This document shows, piece after piece, positions 1 through 8,740 of a stretch of 64,000 nt of DNA. Each line of letters opens with the position of its first letter. Positions within the stretch are counted from its first letter, which is position 1. The position numbers and the translations under genes are program-made. The stretch covers positions 186,001 through 250,000 of the forward strand of contig NZ_JAGJBZ010000001.1 in assembly GCF_020010925.1 (NCBI RefSeq), written 5' to 3'. The notes beneath the pieces are model-generated. The model searched no databases and was not told the origin of the DNA. It saw nothing but the letters and a program-made list of their open reading frames with translations. The stretch comes from Streptomyces griseiscabiei (GTDB lineage: Bacteria; Actinomycetota; Actinomycetes; Streptomycetales; Streptomycetaceae).

Positions 1-2498
1 CCGGGCTGCTCGACGCCGCCGACTGGTCCGCGGCCTTCGTCAGCCCGGTGGCCATCGGTGGCCTGCGGATGCCGGCACCGGTGCTGCGTGGGTCCCTGCA
101 CGTGCCGGGCGAGGTGCGCAGGGCCCGCCTCTACGCCACCGCGCACGGCGTGTACACCGCCACGCTCAACGGCCGCCGCGTCGGCGACCAGGTCCTCGCA
201 CCGGGCTGGACCGCGTACGAACACCGGCTGCGCTACCAGACGTACGACGTCACGGACCTGGTGCGCGAGGGCGACAACGAACTGGACGTCCTGCTGGGCA
301 ACGGCTGGTACCGCGGACGCCTGGGCTTCAACGGCGAACGCGCCCTGTACGGCGACCGGCTCGCCCTCCTGGCACAGCTGGAGGTCACCACCGACGACGG
401 TCAGGTGCACACACTCGCCACGGACGGCACCTGGACCGCGCGGGAGAGCGAGGTGCTCGCCGACGACCTCTACGACGGTCAGCGCACCGACCTGCGACGG
501 CGCGACGCGCGCTGGCACGCGGCCGGCGACGCCGTGGAGGTGGTCCCGGGCGACCTCGGACGCCTCGTCGCACCGGAGGGGCCGCCCGTCCGGGTCGGCA
601 GTCTCCTGCCCGCCGAGAAGGTGTGGACGACACCCGCCGGCCGCACTCTGGTCGACTTCGGCCAGAACGCGGTGGGCTGGGTGCGGTTGAGGGTGCGCGG
701 GCTGGTGCCCGGCAGCGAGGTCGTCGTCCGGCACGCGGAGGTCCTGGAGAACGGTGAGCTCGCGACCGCTCCCCTGCGCTCCGCCGAGGCGACCGACAGC
801 TATCTGGTCACCGGCGCGTCCGAGGAGACGCTGGAGCCCTCCCTCACCTTCCACGGCTTCCGTTACGCGGAGGTGTCGGGTGTGCCCGGTCTGCGCGCCG
901 AGGACGTGGACGCCGTGGTGATCGGCTCCGACCTGCGCCGTACCGGCTGGTTCAGCTCCTCCCACGCCCTGCTCGACCGCTTCCACGAGAACGTGGTGTG
1001 GAGCATGCGCGGCAACTTCCTCGACGTCCCCACGGACTGCCCCCAGCGCGACGAACGGCTCGGCTGGACCGGGGACATCCAGGTGTTCGCGCCCACGGCC
1101 ATGTTCCTGTTCGACAGCGCGGGCTTCCTCGGCTCCTGGCTCGCGGACCTGGCCGCCGAACAGCAGCCCGACGGGTCGGTGCCGTATGTGGTGCCGGACG
1201 TGATCCGCACGCCCTCGCCCGCCGCGACGGCCTGGGGCGACGCCGCCGCGCTGGTCCCCTGGACGCTGTATCTGCGCACCGGCGACCACGGCATCCTGGA
1301 GCGTCAACTGCCCAGCATGCGCGCCTGGGTCGACCATGCGGCGGGGCTCGCCGGCCCCGACCGCCTCTGGTCGGGGGGCTTCCAGTTCGGCGACTGGCTC
1401 GACCCGACGGCTCCCCCGGAGGACGCCGCCCGTGCCAAGGCGGACCCGGACGTGGTGGCCACCGCGCACCTGGCCCGCTCGGCGGAGGTCGTGGCCGAGG
1501 CCGCGCGTGTACTCGGTCGCACGGCGGAGGCCGACCGGTACGCCGCCCTGGCGGCCGAGGTACGTACGGCGTTCGCCCACGCGTACGTCACCCGGACCGG
1601 CCGGATCCTCTCCGACGCCCCCACGGTGTACGCGCTGGCCGTCCAGTGGGCCCTGCTGTCCGACGCCGAGCAGCGCGAGCACGCCGGGCGGAGGCTGGCG
1701 GACCTGGTCCGCGCGAACGCGTTCCGCATCAGCACCGGCTTCGTGGGAACGCCGCTGGTGACCGACGCGCTGGTCGCCACCGGACACGTCGACGTCGCCT
1801 TCCGGCTGCTGTTCCAGACCGGGTGCCCGTCGTGGCTCTACCCGGTGACGATGGGCGCCACCACGATCTGGGAGCGCTGGGACAGCATGCTGCCTGACGG
1901 CAGCGTCAACACCGGTGGGATGACGTCGTTCAACCACTACGCGCTCGGCGCCGTCGCGGACTGGCTGCACCGCACCGTCGCCGGGCTGGCCCCCGCCGCG
2001 CCCGGCTACCGCGAGATCCGCGTCGACCCTCGCCCCTCCGCCGACCTGACGTCCGCGTCGGCCCGCCACATCACGCCGTACGGCGAGGCCCATGTCGCCT
2101 GGGAGAGGTCCGCGGGGACGTTCCGTCTGAGCGTGCGCGTCCCGGTCGGCGCGTCCGCCCATGTGCGTCTGCCCGGAGCCGACGAGCCGCTCACCGTCGG
2201 ACACGGTGAGCACCGCTGGGAGGCACCCGATCCGGTGGCCGCCGACGTGGTGTCCGGTGCCATGGCCACGGTCCGTGATCTGCTCGACGACGCGGGCGTC
2301 TGGTCCGAGGTCGTGGTGTCGGCCGTCGACACCGGTGTCGTCCCTGGGGGCGAGCCGGATGTCGCCGCCCGCCTCGCCCCGTACCTGGACTCGCCCGTGT
2401 CCGCCGTCCCGAAGGCCCTCGCACCGCACGAGGTCAACGCCGCGACCAGGGCACTGGAACAGCGGCTGCACACGATCCTCGGCCTGCGCCGCGCCTGA
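1..2498 (+). CDS. alpha-L-rhamnosidase (GH78), 5' truncated by window edge
   Basis: Hydrolyses terminal alpha-L-rhamnose from plant or microbial glycosides. The frame is already open at base 3 and reads a typical GH78 N-terminal stretch ending in DWSAAFVSP, so the true start lies outside the window. The internal GTG at 48 is not the start. Visible in order: a beta-sandwich (ARLYATAHGVYTATLNGRRV), then the (alpha/alpha)6 barrel with the acidic motif CPQRDERLGWTGD (general acid region) and GATTIWERWDS, which carries the conserved glutamate near the active site. A C-terminal beta domain follows, then about 80 residues of helical tail starting at TVRDLLDDAG. No signal peptide can be judged. It is followed after 45 bases by a GH3 gene on the same strand, so the two probably act together on a plant glycoside. 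Family assignment is firm; substrate is inferred. Confidence 0.93.
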   Translation, partial: GLLDAADWSAAFVSPVAIGGLRMPAPVLRGSLHVPGEVRRARLYATAHGVYTATLNGRRVGDQVLAPGWTAYEHRLRYQTYDVTDLVREGDNELDVLLGNGWYRGRLGFNGERALYGDRLALLAQLEVTTDDGQVHTLATDGTWTARESEVLADDLYDGQRTDLRRRDARWHAAGDAVEVVPGDLGRLVAPEGPPVRVGSLLPAEKVWTTPAGRTLVDFGQNAVGWVRLRVRGLVPGSEVVVRHAEVLENGELATAPLRSAEATDSYLVTGASEETLEPSLTFHGFRYAEVSGVPGLRAEDVDAVVIGSDLRRTGWFSSSHALLDRFHENVVWSMRGNFLDVPTDCPQRDERLGWTGDIQVFAPTAMFLFDSAGFLGSWLADLAAEQQPDGSVPYVVPDVIRTPSPAATAWGDAAALVPWTLYLRTGDHGILERQLPSMRAWVDHAAGLAGPDRLWSGGFQFGDWLDPTAPPEDAARAKADPDVVATAHLARSAEVVAEAARVLGRTAEADRYAALAAEVRTAFAHAYVTRTGRILSDAPTVYALAVQWALLSDAEQREHAGRRLADLVRANAFRISTGFVGTPLVTDALVATGHVDVAFRLLFQTGCPSWLYPVTMGATTIWERWDSMLPDGSVNTGGMTSFNHYALGAVADWLHRTVAGLAPAAPGYREIRVDPRPSADLTSASARHITPYGEAHVAWERSAGTFRLSVRVPVGASAHVRLPGADEPLTVGHGEHRWEAPDPVAADVVSGAMATVRDLLDDAGVWSEVVVSAVDTGVVPGGEPDVAARLAPYLDSPVSAVPKALAPHEVNAATRALEQRLHTILGLRRA

Positions 2499-2543
2499 CA
2501 GCGATCCGCACCAACCGATCCGCACCACAGGAAGAACACCCAC

Positions 2544-4943
2544 ATGTCCAGCAACGATCACCGCGACGTGCGCCTGCCCGCCGGCGAACGCGCCACACTG
2601 CTGCTGCGGGAGCTGACGGTCGAGGAGAAGTGCCACCAGCTCGTCTCCGTCATGCCGTGGAGCCTGGTCCGCGCCGACGGTTCGGACTCCGACGAGGCCG
2701 AACAGTGGCTGCGGAACCCGCCGGGCCATGTCGCCCAGCTGATCACCGACACCCCCGCCAAGCTCGCGCAGCTGGTCGGCAGCATCCAGCGGCAGGCCGT
2801 CGAGCGGACCCGGCTCGGGATTCCCCTCCTGTTCCACCAGGAGGCGCTCAGCGGGTTCCTCGCCGGCGGGCACATGTCCTTCCCCACCGGTACCGGCCTC
2901 GCGGCGGCCTGGAGCCCGGAGCTGGTCCAGGAGATGACCGAGCTGATCCGCCGCCAGATGATCCGCACGGGCATGCGGCACGCGCTCTCCCCCGTGATGG
3001 ACGTGGCGCTCGACCCGCGGTGGGGCCGGGTGCACGAGACGTACGGCGAGGACCCGTATCTGGCCGCCGCCCTCAGTGTCGCGTTCACTCGCGGTCTGCA
3101 GGGCGATGACCTGCGTCAGGGCGTCCTCGCCACCGGCAAGCACTTCCTCGGCTACGCCCTGCCGGTCGGCGGCGTCAACACCTCGGCGTACGAAGGGGGC
3201 GCGCGGCAGACCAGGGATCTGTTCGCCTACCCCTTCGAGGCGTCGATCCGGCTCGCCGGTCTGCGTTCGGTGATGAACTCCTACGCGGACGTGGACGGCA
3301 TTCCCGTGGGCGCCTCGCGGGAGGTGCTCACCGACCTGCTGCGCGGCGTCCTCGGCTTCGACGGCTTCGTGTCGTCGGACTACATGACCCTGGACCAGCT
3401 GGTCGAGCGCCAGCGGGTGGCGGACACCCCGGCGGAGGCCGCCTGCCTCGCGATCGCGGCCGGACTGGACGTCGAGATGCCCAAGCCGTACGGCTACGGC
3501 CAGGTGCTCGCCGAGGAGGTCGGGCGGGGCAACGCGGACCTCGCCGACGTCGACACCAGCGTGTGGCGGGTGCTGCGGGCCAAGTTCGAGCTGGGGCTGT
3601 TCGAGAACCCGTATCCGGCGGAGCGCATCGATGTGGCGGCCGTCGCGGCCGAGGGCACGGAACTCTCGCGGGAGCTGGCCCGGCGATCGGTGGTCCTCGC
3701 GAAGAACGACGGCATCCTTCCGCTGGCAGGCGGGGTGAAGGTCGCCGTGGTCGGTCCGCACGCGGACGCGGCGAAGCTCCAGTTCGCGACCTACACCTAC
3801 GCCGCGTGGCGGGAGGCGACGGATGCCGTACTGAGCGGGGAACTCGGCAACATGCTCGGCTCCGACGACGTCACCGGCCCCTGGTACAAGGCTCTCGTGA
3901 CACCCACCGACCCCGAACAGCTGGTCCACGACCGGTTCGGCGCCCGCTCGATCGCGGAGGAGCTCTGCGACTTCGCCGGGCAGGTGCGGACGGAGCAGGG
4001 CAGCACACTGACCCGCTCGCTGGGGGACGACGCCGTCGCACGGGCCGTGAAGTCCGCCGAGGACGCGGACGTGGTGGTGCTCGCCCTGGGCGGCGCGAGT
4101 CTGTGGTTCACCGGGGAGCGCACCGAGGGAGAGGCCAGCGACACGGCGGACATCTCGCTGCCGGCCGCGCAGACGCGGCTCGCGGAGGCCGTCGCCGCCA
4201 CCGGCAAGCCCCTGGTGGCCGTCCTGGTACAGGGCCGCGCCTACGCGCTGCCCGAGGTGATCCGCGATGCTCAGGCGATCGTCATGGCGTCCTACGGCGG
4301 CCCGTTCGGGCCCAGGGCGATCGCCGAGGTCCTCTTCGGCGCGACGAATCCCAGCGGGAAGCTGCCCTACAGCATCCCCCGGCACTCCGGCCAGGTCCCG
4401 GTCTACCACCACCAGAAGGCCGGCTCCGGCTACCGCAACCCCTTGCCCCCCAGCGTCGACCAGCACTACCTCGACCTGGAGGCCACGCCGCTCTACCCCT
4501 TCGCACACGGCCTGAGCTACACCGACTTCACCCTCGACGACCTGTCGCACGACGCGCGGGCCGCTACCGACGGGACGATCCGGATCACCACCACGGTCAC
4601 CAACACCGGCCCCGTGACGGGTGCCACCGTCGTCCAGCTCTACGTCCGGGTGAACAGCAAGGGCGGTGTCACCCGGCCCACACAGCAACTGGCCGGCTTC
4701 CACCGGATCGAGGCGGACCCGGGCGACTCCCACCGGGTCACCTTCCGCCTCGCCGCCGCTCAGCTGGGCCACACCGACGCCACCCGCGCGTTCGCGGTCG
4801 AACCCGCGCGCGTCGACTTCTTCCTCGGCTTCGACTCCGACGACCGGCGACTCACGGGCTCCTTCGACCTGGTGGGCGCGCCGCGCGAACTCACCGGCGC
4901 CCAGCGGGCCTTCCTCTCCGAGGCGGTGGGCGAGCGGGTCTGA
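2544..4943 (+). CDS. GH3 beta-glucosidase/beta-xylosidase family protein
   Basis: This 799-residue retaining exo-glycosidase removes terminal beta-linked glucose or xylose. The start ATG is preceded by AGGAAG at good spacing. No signal peptide is visible, so the enzyme is probably cytoplasmic. The N-terminal TIM barrel carries KHFLGYALP near residue 205 and the nucleophile motif GFVSSDYMTLD with Asp279. The second alpha/beta domain has the GERTEGEASDTADISLP segment typical of GH3, and a C-terminal fibronectin III-like domain begins near residue 660 (VTNTGPVTGATVVQLYV). Domain order and length match the BglX/XynB-like group. Position directly after the rhamnosidase suggests stepwise trimming of a rhamnose-containing oligosaccharide. 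The sugar released cannot be read from sequence. Confidence 0.92.
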   Translation: MSSNDHRDVRLPAGERATLLLRELTVEEKCHQLVSVMPWSLVRADGSDSDEAEQWLRNPPGHVAQLITDTPAKLAQLVGSIQRQAVERTRLGIPLLFHQEALSGFLAGGHMSFPTGTGLAAAWSPELVQEMTELIRRQMIRTGMRHALSPVMDVALDPRWGRVHETYGEDPYLAAALSVAFTRGLQGDDLRQGVLATGKHFLGYALPVGGVNTSAYEGGARQTRDLFAYPFEASIRLAGLRSVMNSYADVDGIPVGASREVLTDLLRGVLGFDGFVSSDYMTLDQLVERQRVADTPAEAACLAIAAGLDVEMPKPYGYGQVLAEEVGRGNADLADVDTSVWRVLRAKFELGLFENPYPAERIDVAAVAAEGTELSRELARRSVVLAKNDGILPLAGGVKVAVVGPHADAAKLQFATYTYAAWREATDAVLSGELGNMLGSDDVTGPWYKALVTPTDPEQLVHDRFGARSIAEELCDFAGQVRTEQGSTLTRSLGDDAVARAVKSAEDADVVVLALGGASLWFTGERTEGEASDTADISLPAAQTRLAEAVAATGKPLVAVLVQGRAYALPEVIRDAQAIVMASYGGPFGPRAIAEVLFGATNPSGKLPYSIPRHSGQVPVYHHQKAGSGYRNPLPPSVDQHYLDLEATPLYPFAHGLSYTDFTLDDLSHDARAATDGTIRITTTVTNTGPVTGATVVQLYVRVNSKGGVTRPTQQLAGFHRIEADPGDSHRVTFRLAAAQLGHTDATRAFAVEPARVDFFLGFDSDDRRLTGSFDLVGAPRELTGAQRAFLSEAVGERV

Positions 4944-4944
4944 G

Positions 4945-5196
4945 ACGTACGCCCACGGCGTCACCGGTTCGGTGGGCATCGAGTGGACCGTCATCGAGAA
5001 GGTCCTGTCGGTCGAGGCGGGCGCCGGCTACGCCCATAGCTGGTCGTACGCGAAGTTCTCGGGCTGGTCCACGACCACCCGTATCACCGTCCCGCCGAAG
5101 CGGGTGGGCCGGATGGCGATGCGCCCGATGCTCGCGAGCAGGTCGACTCCTGCCCCTGGCGCGGCCACGACTACAACCGGCTCCCACCGCTGCTGA
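4945..5196 (+). pseudogene. Remnant of a small secreted Streptomyces protein
   Basis: Directly after the GH3 stop codon, an open frame with no start of its own reads GVTGSVGIEWTVIEK followed by VLSVEAGAGYAHSWSYAKFSG and ends at TGA 5194-5196. The alternating pattern (GSVGIEW, EKVLSVEAG, SW followed by a TTTRITVPP stretch) is what I recall from the C-terminal half of small secreted actinomycete proteins of unknown function. The segment has lost its N-terminus and its last part (MAMRPMLASRSTPAPG) looks degraded or frameshifted. The remaining 252 bases up to 5448 hold no gene I can support. I read this as a decayed gene. The family link is from memory and not certain. Confidence 0.4.
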
Positions 5197-5448
5197 TGCT
5201 GCCGCCGGGCGGGCGCACCTGACTCTGCCGGTCCGCGCGGGACGCCTTGGGTGACATCACCACCCCTCCGGCCGCCAATCCGCGGACCGGTTGGGCCAGT
5301 TGCGCAGCCGCGGCACGGTCGGCCTGGTCTCCCGCGACGTTCCGCCGGGTCGTCCCGCCGCCCGGGGGATGGGTGCCCGCCGTACGGCGGGGGTGGACCG
5401 GCCACTCGTCGGATATCCCGAGCGGGGGCCGCGCTCCAGCATCGAGAC

Positions 5449-6684
5449 ATGACCCAGAACCCACGGGAAACGGTACTCACCCCATCGGCCGGCGCGCCCA
5501 CCGGCGTCACCGGGAGCCCGACGGACACGGCTCCGCGCGATGACCGGCCTTCGACAGGACGTCTGATCGGCGTGGACCTCGCCCGAGGGCTGGCCGTCTT
5601 CGGGATGTACGCGGCCCATGTCGGCCCGGACCCCTCCGAAGGAGGCACGACCGGCTTCCTGATGGAACTGGCGCACGGGCGCGCCTCGGCGCTCTTCGCC
5701 TTCCTGGCCGGGTTCTCGATCATCCTGATGACCGGCCGGCGCGCCCCGAAGACGGGCCGTGCAGGCCGTCAGGCGGTCGCCAAGGTCGTGATCCGGGCAC
5801 TGGTCCTGCTGGCCGTGGGCACCGCGCTGAGCCTGACCGGCACACCGGTCGAGGTGATCCTCGCCTTCTACGGCCTGTACTTCCTGATCGTCCTGCCGCT
5901 GTACCGGCTCGGTGCCCGCCCTCTGGCGGTCATCGCCGCGGCCGGTGCCCTGGTCCTGCCGCAGGTCCTGTACCTGATCAAGGGGGCCCTCGGCGAGAGC
6001 GCTCCCGGCGGTCTCTGGACCTGGCCGGCCGACGCCGACGGCGTCCTCTCGCTGCTGTTCACCGGCAGCTACCCCGTCCTGACCTGGATCCCCTTCGTCA
6101 TCGCCGGCATGGCCGTGGCCCGTCTCGACCTCGCCGCGACCGCGGTACGCGTACGTCTCGCGATCGCCGGTGTCTCGCTGGCCGTCCTCGGTTACGGCGG
6201 CTCCTGGCTGGCCCTGCGCCTCGTCCCCGGCGCGCTCACGACACTCACCGAGAACAGCTGGACCGGCTCGGCCTCCTCGGCCTGGTGGTCCGACACCTGG
6301 GGCTACCCGTTCGGCGACACCCCGGCGGAGCTGCTGGTCGCCTCACCGCACAGTGAGACGACGCTGTCGATCCTGGGCAACACCGGTGTCGCGCTCGCCG
6401 TCCTCGTCGCCTGCCTGGCCGCCGTCGACGCCTTCCCGCGCGTCCACCGTCTGGCCCGGCCGGTCATCGCGGTCGGCACCATGTCGCTGACCGCGTACGT
6501 CTTCCACATCGTCGGCATCTGGTTCCTCGGCATCGAGGAGCTGCCCGGCTCGCCCCTGCATGTGCTGCTCGCCTTCATCGCCGCCATGACCGTGTTCGCG
6601 ACGCTCTGGTCCCGCTTCTTCCGGCGCGGACCCCTGGAGTGGCTGCTCGGGAAGGCCACCAAGCCCGCGGAACTGGTCCGCTGA
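5449..6684 (+). CDS. DUF418/YeiB-like polytopic membrane protein
   Basis: This 411-residue protein opens with a polar, Ser/Thr/Pro-rich cytoplasmic tail. It is followed by the motif RLIGVDLARGLAVFGMYAAHV, the hallmark of the heparan-alpha-glucosaminide acetyltransferase-like/DUF1624-DUF418 superfamily (arginine-glycine then a conserved histidine in the first helix). About ten hydrophobic helices follow, and the C-terminal part holds LTAYVFHIVGIWFLG, the DUF418 signature region. Such proteins are thought to transfer acyl groups or to transport, but no substrate is established for this subgroup. The ATG at 5449 was chosen because upstream codons in frame are low-complexity. It stands alone between the GH3 remnant and a secreted binding protein; a link to the sugar genes is not shown. 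Confidence 0.75.
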   Translation: MTQNPRETVLTPSAGAPTGVTGSPTDTAPRDDRPSTGRLIGVDLARGLAVFGMYAAHVGPDPSEGGTTGFLMELAHGRASALFAFLAGFSIILMTGRRAPKTGRAGRQAVAKVVIRALVLLAVGTALSLTGTPVEVILAFYGLYFLIVLPLYRLGARPLAVIAAAGALVLPQVLYLIKGALGESAPGGLWTWPADADGVLSLLFTGSYPVLTWIPFVIAGMAVARLDLAATAVRVRLAIAGVSLAVLGYGGSWLALRLVPGALTTLTENSWTGSASSAWWSDTWGYPFGDTPAELLVASPHSETTLSILGNTGVALAVLVACLAAVDAFPRVHRLARPVIAVGTMSLTAYVFHIVGIWFLGIEELPGSPLHVLLAFIAAMTVFATLWSRFFRRGPLEWLLGKATKPAELVR

Positions 6685-6745
6685 GCCGACCACGCCCCCT
6701 CCCGTCCCCCTCCATTCCCCCCTCTCCACCGATCGGAGCCTCCCC

Positions 6746-7924
6746 GTGCTGTTCAACCCCCTCACCAGGTCTGCGTCCAGACCTCGTCGGCAGTCCCTTC
6801 CCCGCGTTCTGCTGTCGACCGTCGTCGCCATGGGTGTGGCCGGTACCGGGCTGGCCCTCGGCGCCGCACGTTCCGACGCCGGGACGGGCGGGGAGGAGAC
6901 CAGGTCGCTCGACCAGCTGTACGCCAGGGCGAAGGCCGAGGGCGGGAAGCTCGTCGTCTACGCGGGCGGCGACTGGAAGGACCAGCAGGACGACACCAAG
7001 AACGCGTTCGAGGAGCGATTCCCCGGCGTCGAGGTGGAGATGGTCGTCGACTACAGCAAGTACCAGGACGCCCGCGTCGACAACCAGCTCGCCACGGACA
7101 CCCTGGTGCCCGACGTGGTCCAGTTGCAGACACTGCAGGACTTCGAGCGCTGGAAGCGCGAGGGAGTGCTGCTCCCGTACAAGCCCGCCGGCTTCGGCAA
7201 GGTCCACGACAAGTTCAAGGACAAGGACGGCGCCTGGGTCGCCACCGATGTCCTCGCGTTCGGCGCGGCCTACAACAAGGACCTCGTCGGCAAGGACGCG
7301 CCGCGCGGCGTAAGGGAGTTGGCGGACCCGAAGTGGAAGGGCCGGATCGCCTCGGCGTACCCCAACGACGACGACGCGACGCTCTACCTCTACAGCCGGT
7401 ACGTGCGGAAGTTCGGCTGGGAGTGGCTCGACGGAATGGCGCGCAACACCGAGTTCCTGCGCGGCTCGGACTCCGCCGGCAACCGGATGGCGGAGGGGAA
7501 GAAGGCCGTCGGTCTCGGCGGATGGGTCACCCCCGACGCGGGGAACGACCCGGAGGCCACCACGGTCGGCATGCTTCCCCGTACCGACGACCCGTTCGTC
7601 GCCTGGGGGCAGCGCGAGGCGATCCTCAAGGACGCCCGCCATCCGGCCGCCGCCAAGCTCTTCCTCAACTGGCAGCTGTCCAAGGAGCGGCAGACCAGCG
7701 ACGGTTGGTCCGTCCGCACCGACGTGGCCGCGCCCACCGGCCTGAAGAAGGTCTGGCAGTACGAGAACTCCGGCATCGACGGCTTCCCGGCCTTCATGCG
7801 CGACCGCGCCGCGGCCGAACGCCTCCGTCAGCAGATGACCGTGTACATCGGCGAGGTCAAGGGCGCTCCGACCCCGGGGCACCTGGGCCCGCACCCCGGC
7901 GGACCGCAGGCCGCTTCCCGCTGA
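6746..7924 (+). CDS. Secreted extracellular solute-binding protein, orphan
   Basis: This 392-residue protein starts at GTG 6746 with GGAG eight bases upstream. Residues 1-45 form a basic then hydrophobic export signal (RRQSLPRVLLSTVVAMGVAG); no lipobox cysteine is visible, so it is probably secreted or cleaved by signal peptidase I. The mature part shows the cluster-F type fold seen in iron(III) and polyamine/phosphonate binding proteins: KLVVYAGGDWKDQ near the start, PDVVQLQTLQDFERW, then AFGAAYNKDLVG and a C-terminal PAAAKLFLNWQLSKE. The last motif is typical of Fe3+/AfuA-like proteins. No permease or ATPase gene lies next to it, so it either feeds a transporter encoded elsewhere or acts as a receptor. 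The ligand cannot be assigned. Confidence 0.8.
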   Translation: MLFNPLTRSASRPRRQSLPRVLLSTVVAMGVAGTGLALGAARSDAGTGGEETRSLDQLYARAKAEGGKLVVYAGGDWKDQQDDTKNAFEERFPGVEVEMVVDYSKYQDARVDNQLATDTLVPDVVQLQTLQDFERWKREGVLLPYKPAGFGKVHDKFKDKDGAWVATDVLAFGAAYNKDLVGKDAPRGVRELADPKWKGRIASAYPNDDDATLYLYSRYVRKFGWEWLDGMARNTEFLRGSDSAGNRMAEGKKAVGLGGWVTPDAGNDPEATTVGMLPRTDDPFVAWGQREAILKDARHPAAAKLFLNWQLSKERQTSDGWSVRTDVAAPTGLKKVWQYENSGIDGFPAFMRDRAAAERLRQQMTVYIGEVKGAPTPGHLGPHPGGPQAASR

Positions 7925-7944
7925 CGGCCGCTTCCCGCTGACGG
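7911..7944 (+). repeat. 17-bp perfect tandem duplication across a stop codon
   Basis: CCGCTTCCCGCTGACGG occurs twice in direct succession (7911-7927 and 7928-7944). The first copy contains the TGA stop codon of the solute-binding protein gene. It looks like a slippage event. Confidence 0.85.
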
Positions 7945-7948
7945 CCGG

Positions 7949-7977
7949 CGCCCGTGTCCCTCGCGGCGGCACGGGCG
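7949..7977. terminator. Bidirectional hairpin between convergent genes
   Basis: Arms CGCCCGTG (7949-7956) and CACGGGCG (7970-7977) with a 13-base loop lie between the end of the plus-strand binding-protein gene and the end of the minus-strand fucose operon. There is no U-tract, as usual in streptomycetes. Confidence 0.6.
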
Positions 7978-8011
7978 TCCATGTGATCGGTGGTCGTCTC
8001 GGCGGGCCGGT

Positions 8012-8740
8012 TCAGCGGGGGCTGTCCGCCGGCAGCGCGCCGGGCATGGACCCGGTCGTGCGCAGGTGTTCCCGCAGCCATTGCTCGGTGTTGCCGACAT
8101 GCAGGAGCGCGGCGGCCTTGCTGAGGGCGGCGTCGCGGCCGACGAGGGCGTCGAAGATCGCCTGGTGTTCGGCGAGGGTCCGGTCGGCGGCGCGGGCGTC
8201 GACCAGACCGCGCCAGATGCGCGCCCGCAGCGTGCGGCCGGAGACGCCCTCCAGGAGGGTGAGGAGCGATTCGTTGCCGGTGGCCGACACGACGGCGTGA
8301 TGGAAGGCGGCGTCGTGGGCGTTGAGCCGCTCGACGTCGTCCTGTGCCTCACGCATGGCGTCCAGGTGCCGCTTCACCTCCGCGAGGCCCTCGTCGGAGA
8401 TCCGGATGGCGGCCAGCGCGGTGGCGGCGGGTTCGAGCAGCCGTCTGACCTCCATCAGGTCCAGCAGGGCACCGGAGTCGCTCTGGAGCAGATCGACGGC
8501 GCCGCTGAGGCCCTCCAGCAGCAGACTCGGCTGCAGGCTGGTCACATAGGTGCCGTCGCCCCGTCTGACCTCCAGCACCCGGGCCACGGCCAGCGCCTTG
8601 ACCGCCTCTCGTGCGAGGTTGCGCGACAGGCCCAGCTGGGCGGCCAGTTCCGGCTCCGGGGGCAGCTTCGACCCGGGCGGCAGGGCGCCCGACCGGATCA
8701 GCTCCCGGATCTGCGCGATGGCCTTGTCCGTCAGAGACAA
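8012..8740 (-). CDS. GntR/FadR-family (FCD) transcriptional regulator of the fucose operon
   Basis: This 242-residue repressor candidate is the last gene of the fucose operon. An N-terminal winged helix (AIAQIRELIRSGALPPGSKL, then LAAQLGLSRNLAREAVKALA) is followed by an all-helical FCD ligand domain from about residue 85, with acidic and histidine residues placed as in metal-binding FCD proteins (HDAAFHHAVVSATGN). The start is TTG 8740: GGGAGG lies about ten bases upstream, and the start overlaps the stop of the aldo/keto reductase gene by ten bases, so it is translationally coupled. Inference: it senses L-fucose or a pathway acid and controls the promoter upstream of 19832 and possibly the divergent alpha-fucosidase gene. 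Candidate operators there are listed separately. Confidence 0.88.
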   Translation of the reverse strand: MSLTDKAIAQIRELIRSGALPPGSKLPPEPELAAQLGLSRNLAREAVKALAVARVLEVRRGDGTYVTSLQPSLLLEGLSGAVDLLQSDSGALLDLMEVRRLLEPAATALAAIRISDEGLAEVKRHLDAMREAQDDVERLNAHDAAFHHAVVSATGNESLLTLLEGVSGRTLRARIWRGLVDARAADRTLAEHQAIFDALVGRDAALSKAAALLHVGNTEQWLREHLRTTGSMPGALPADSPR

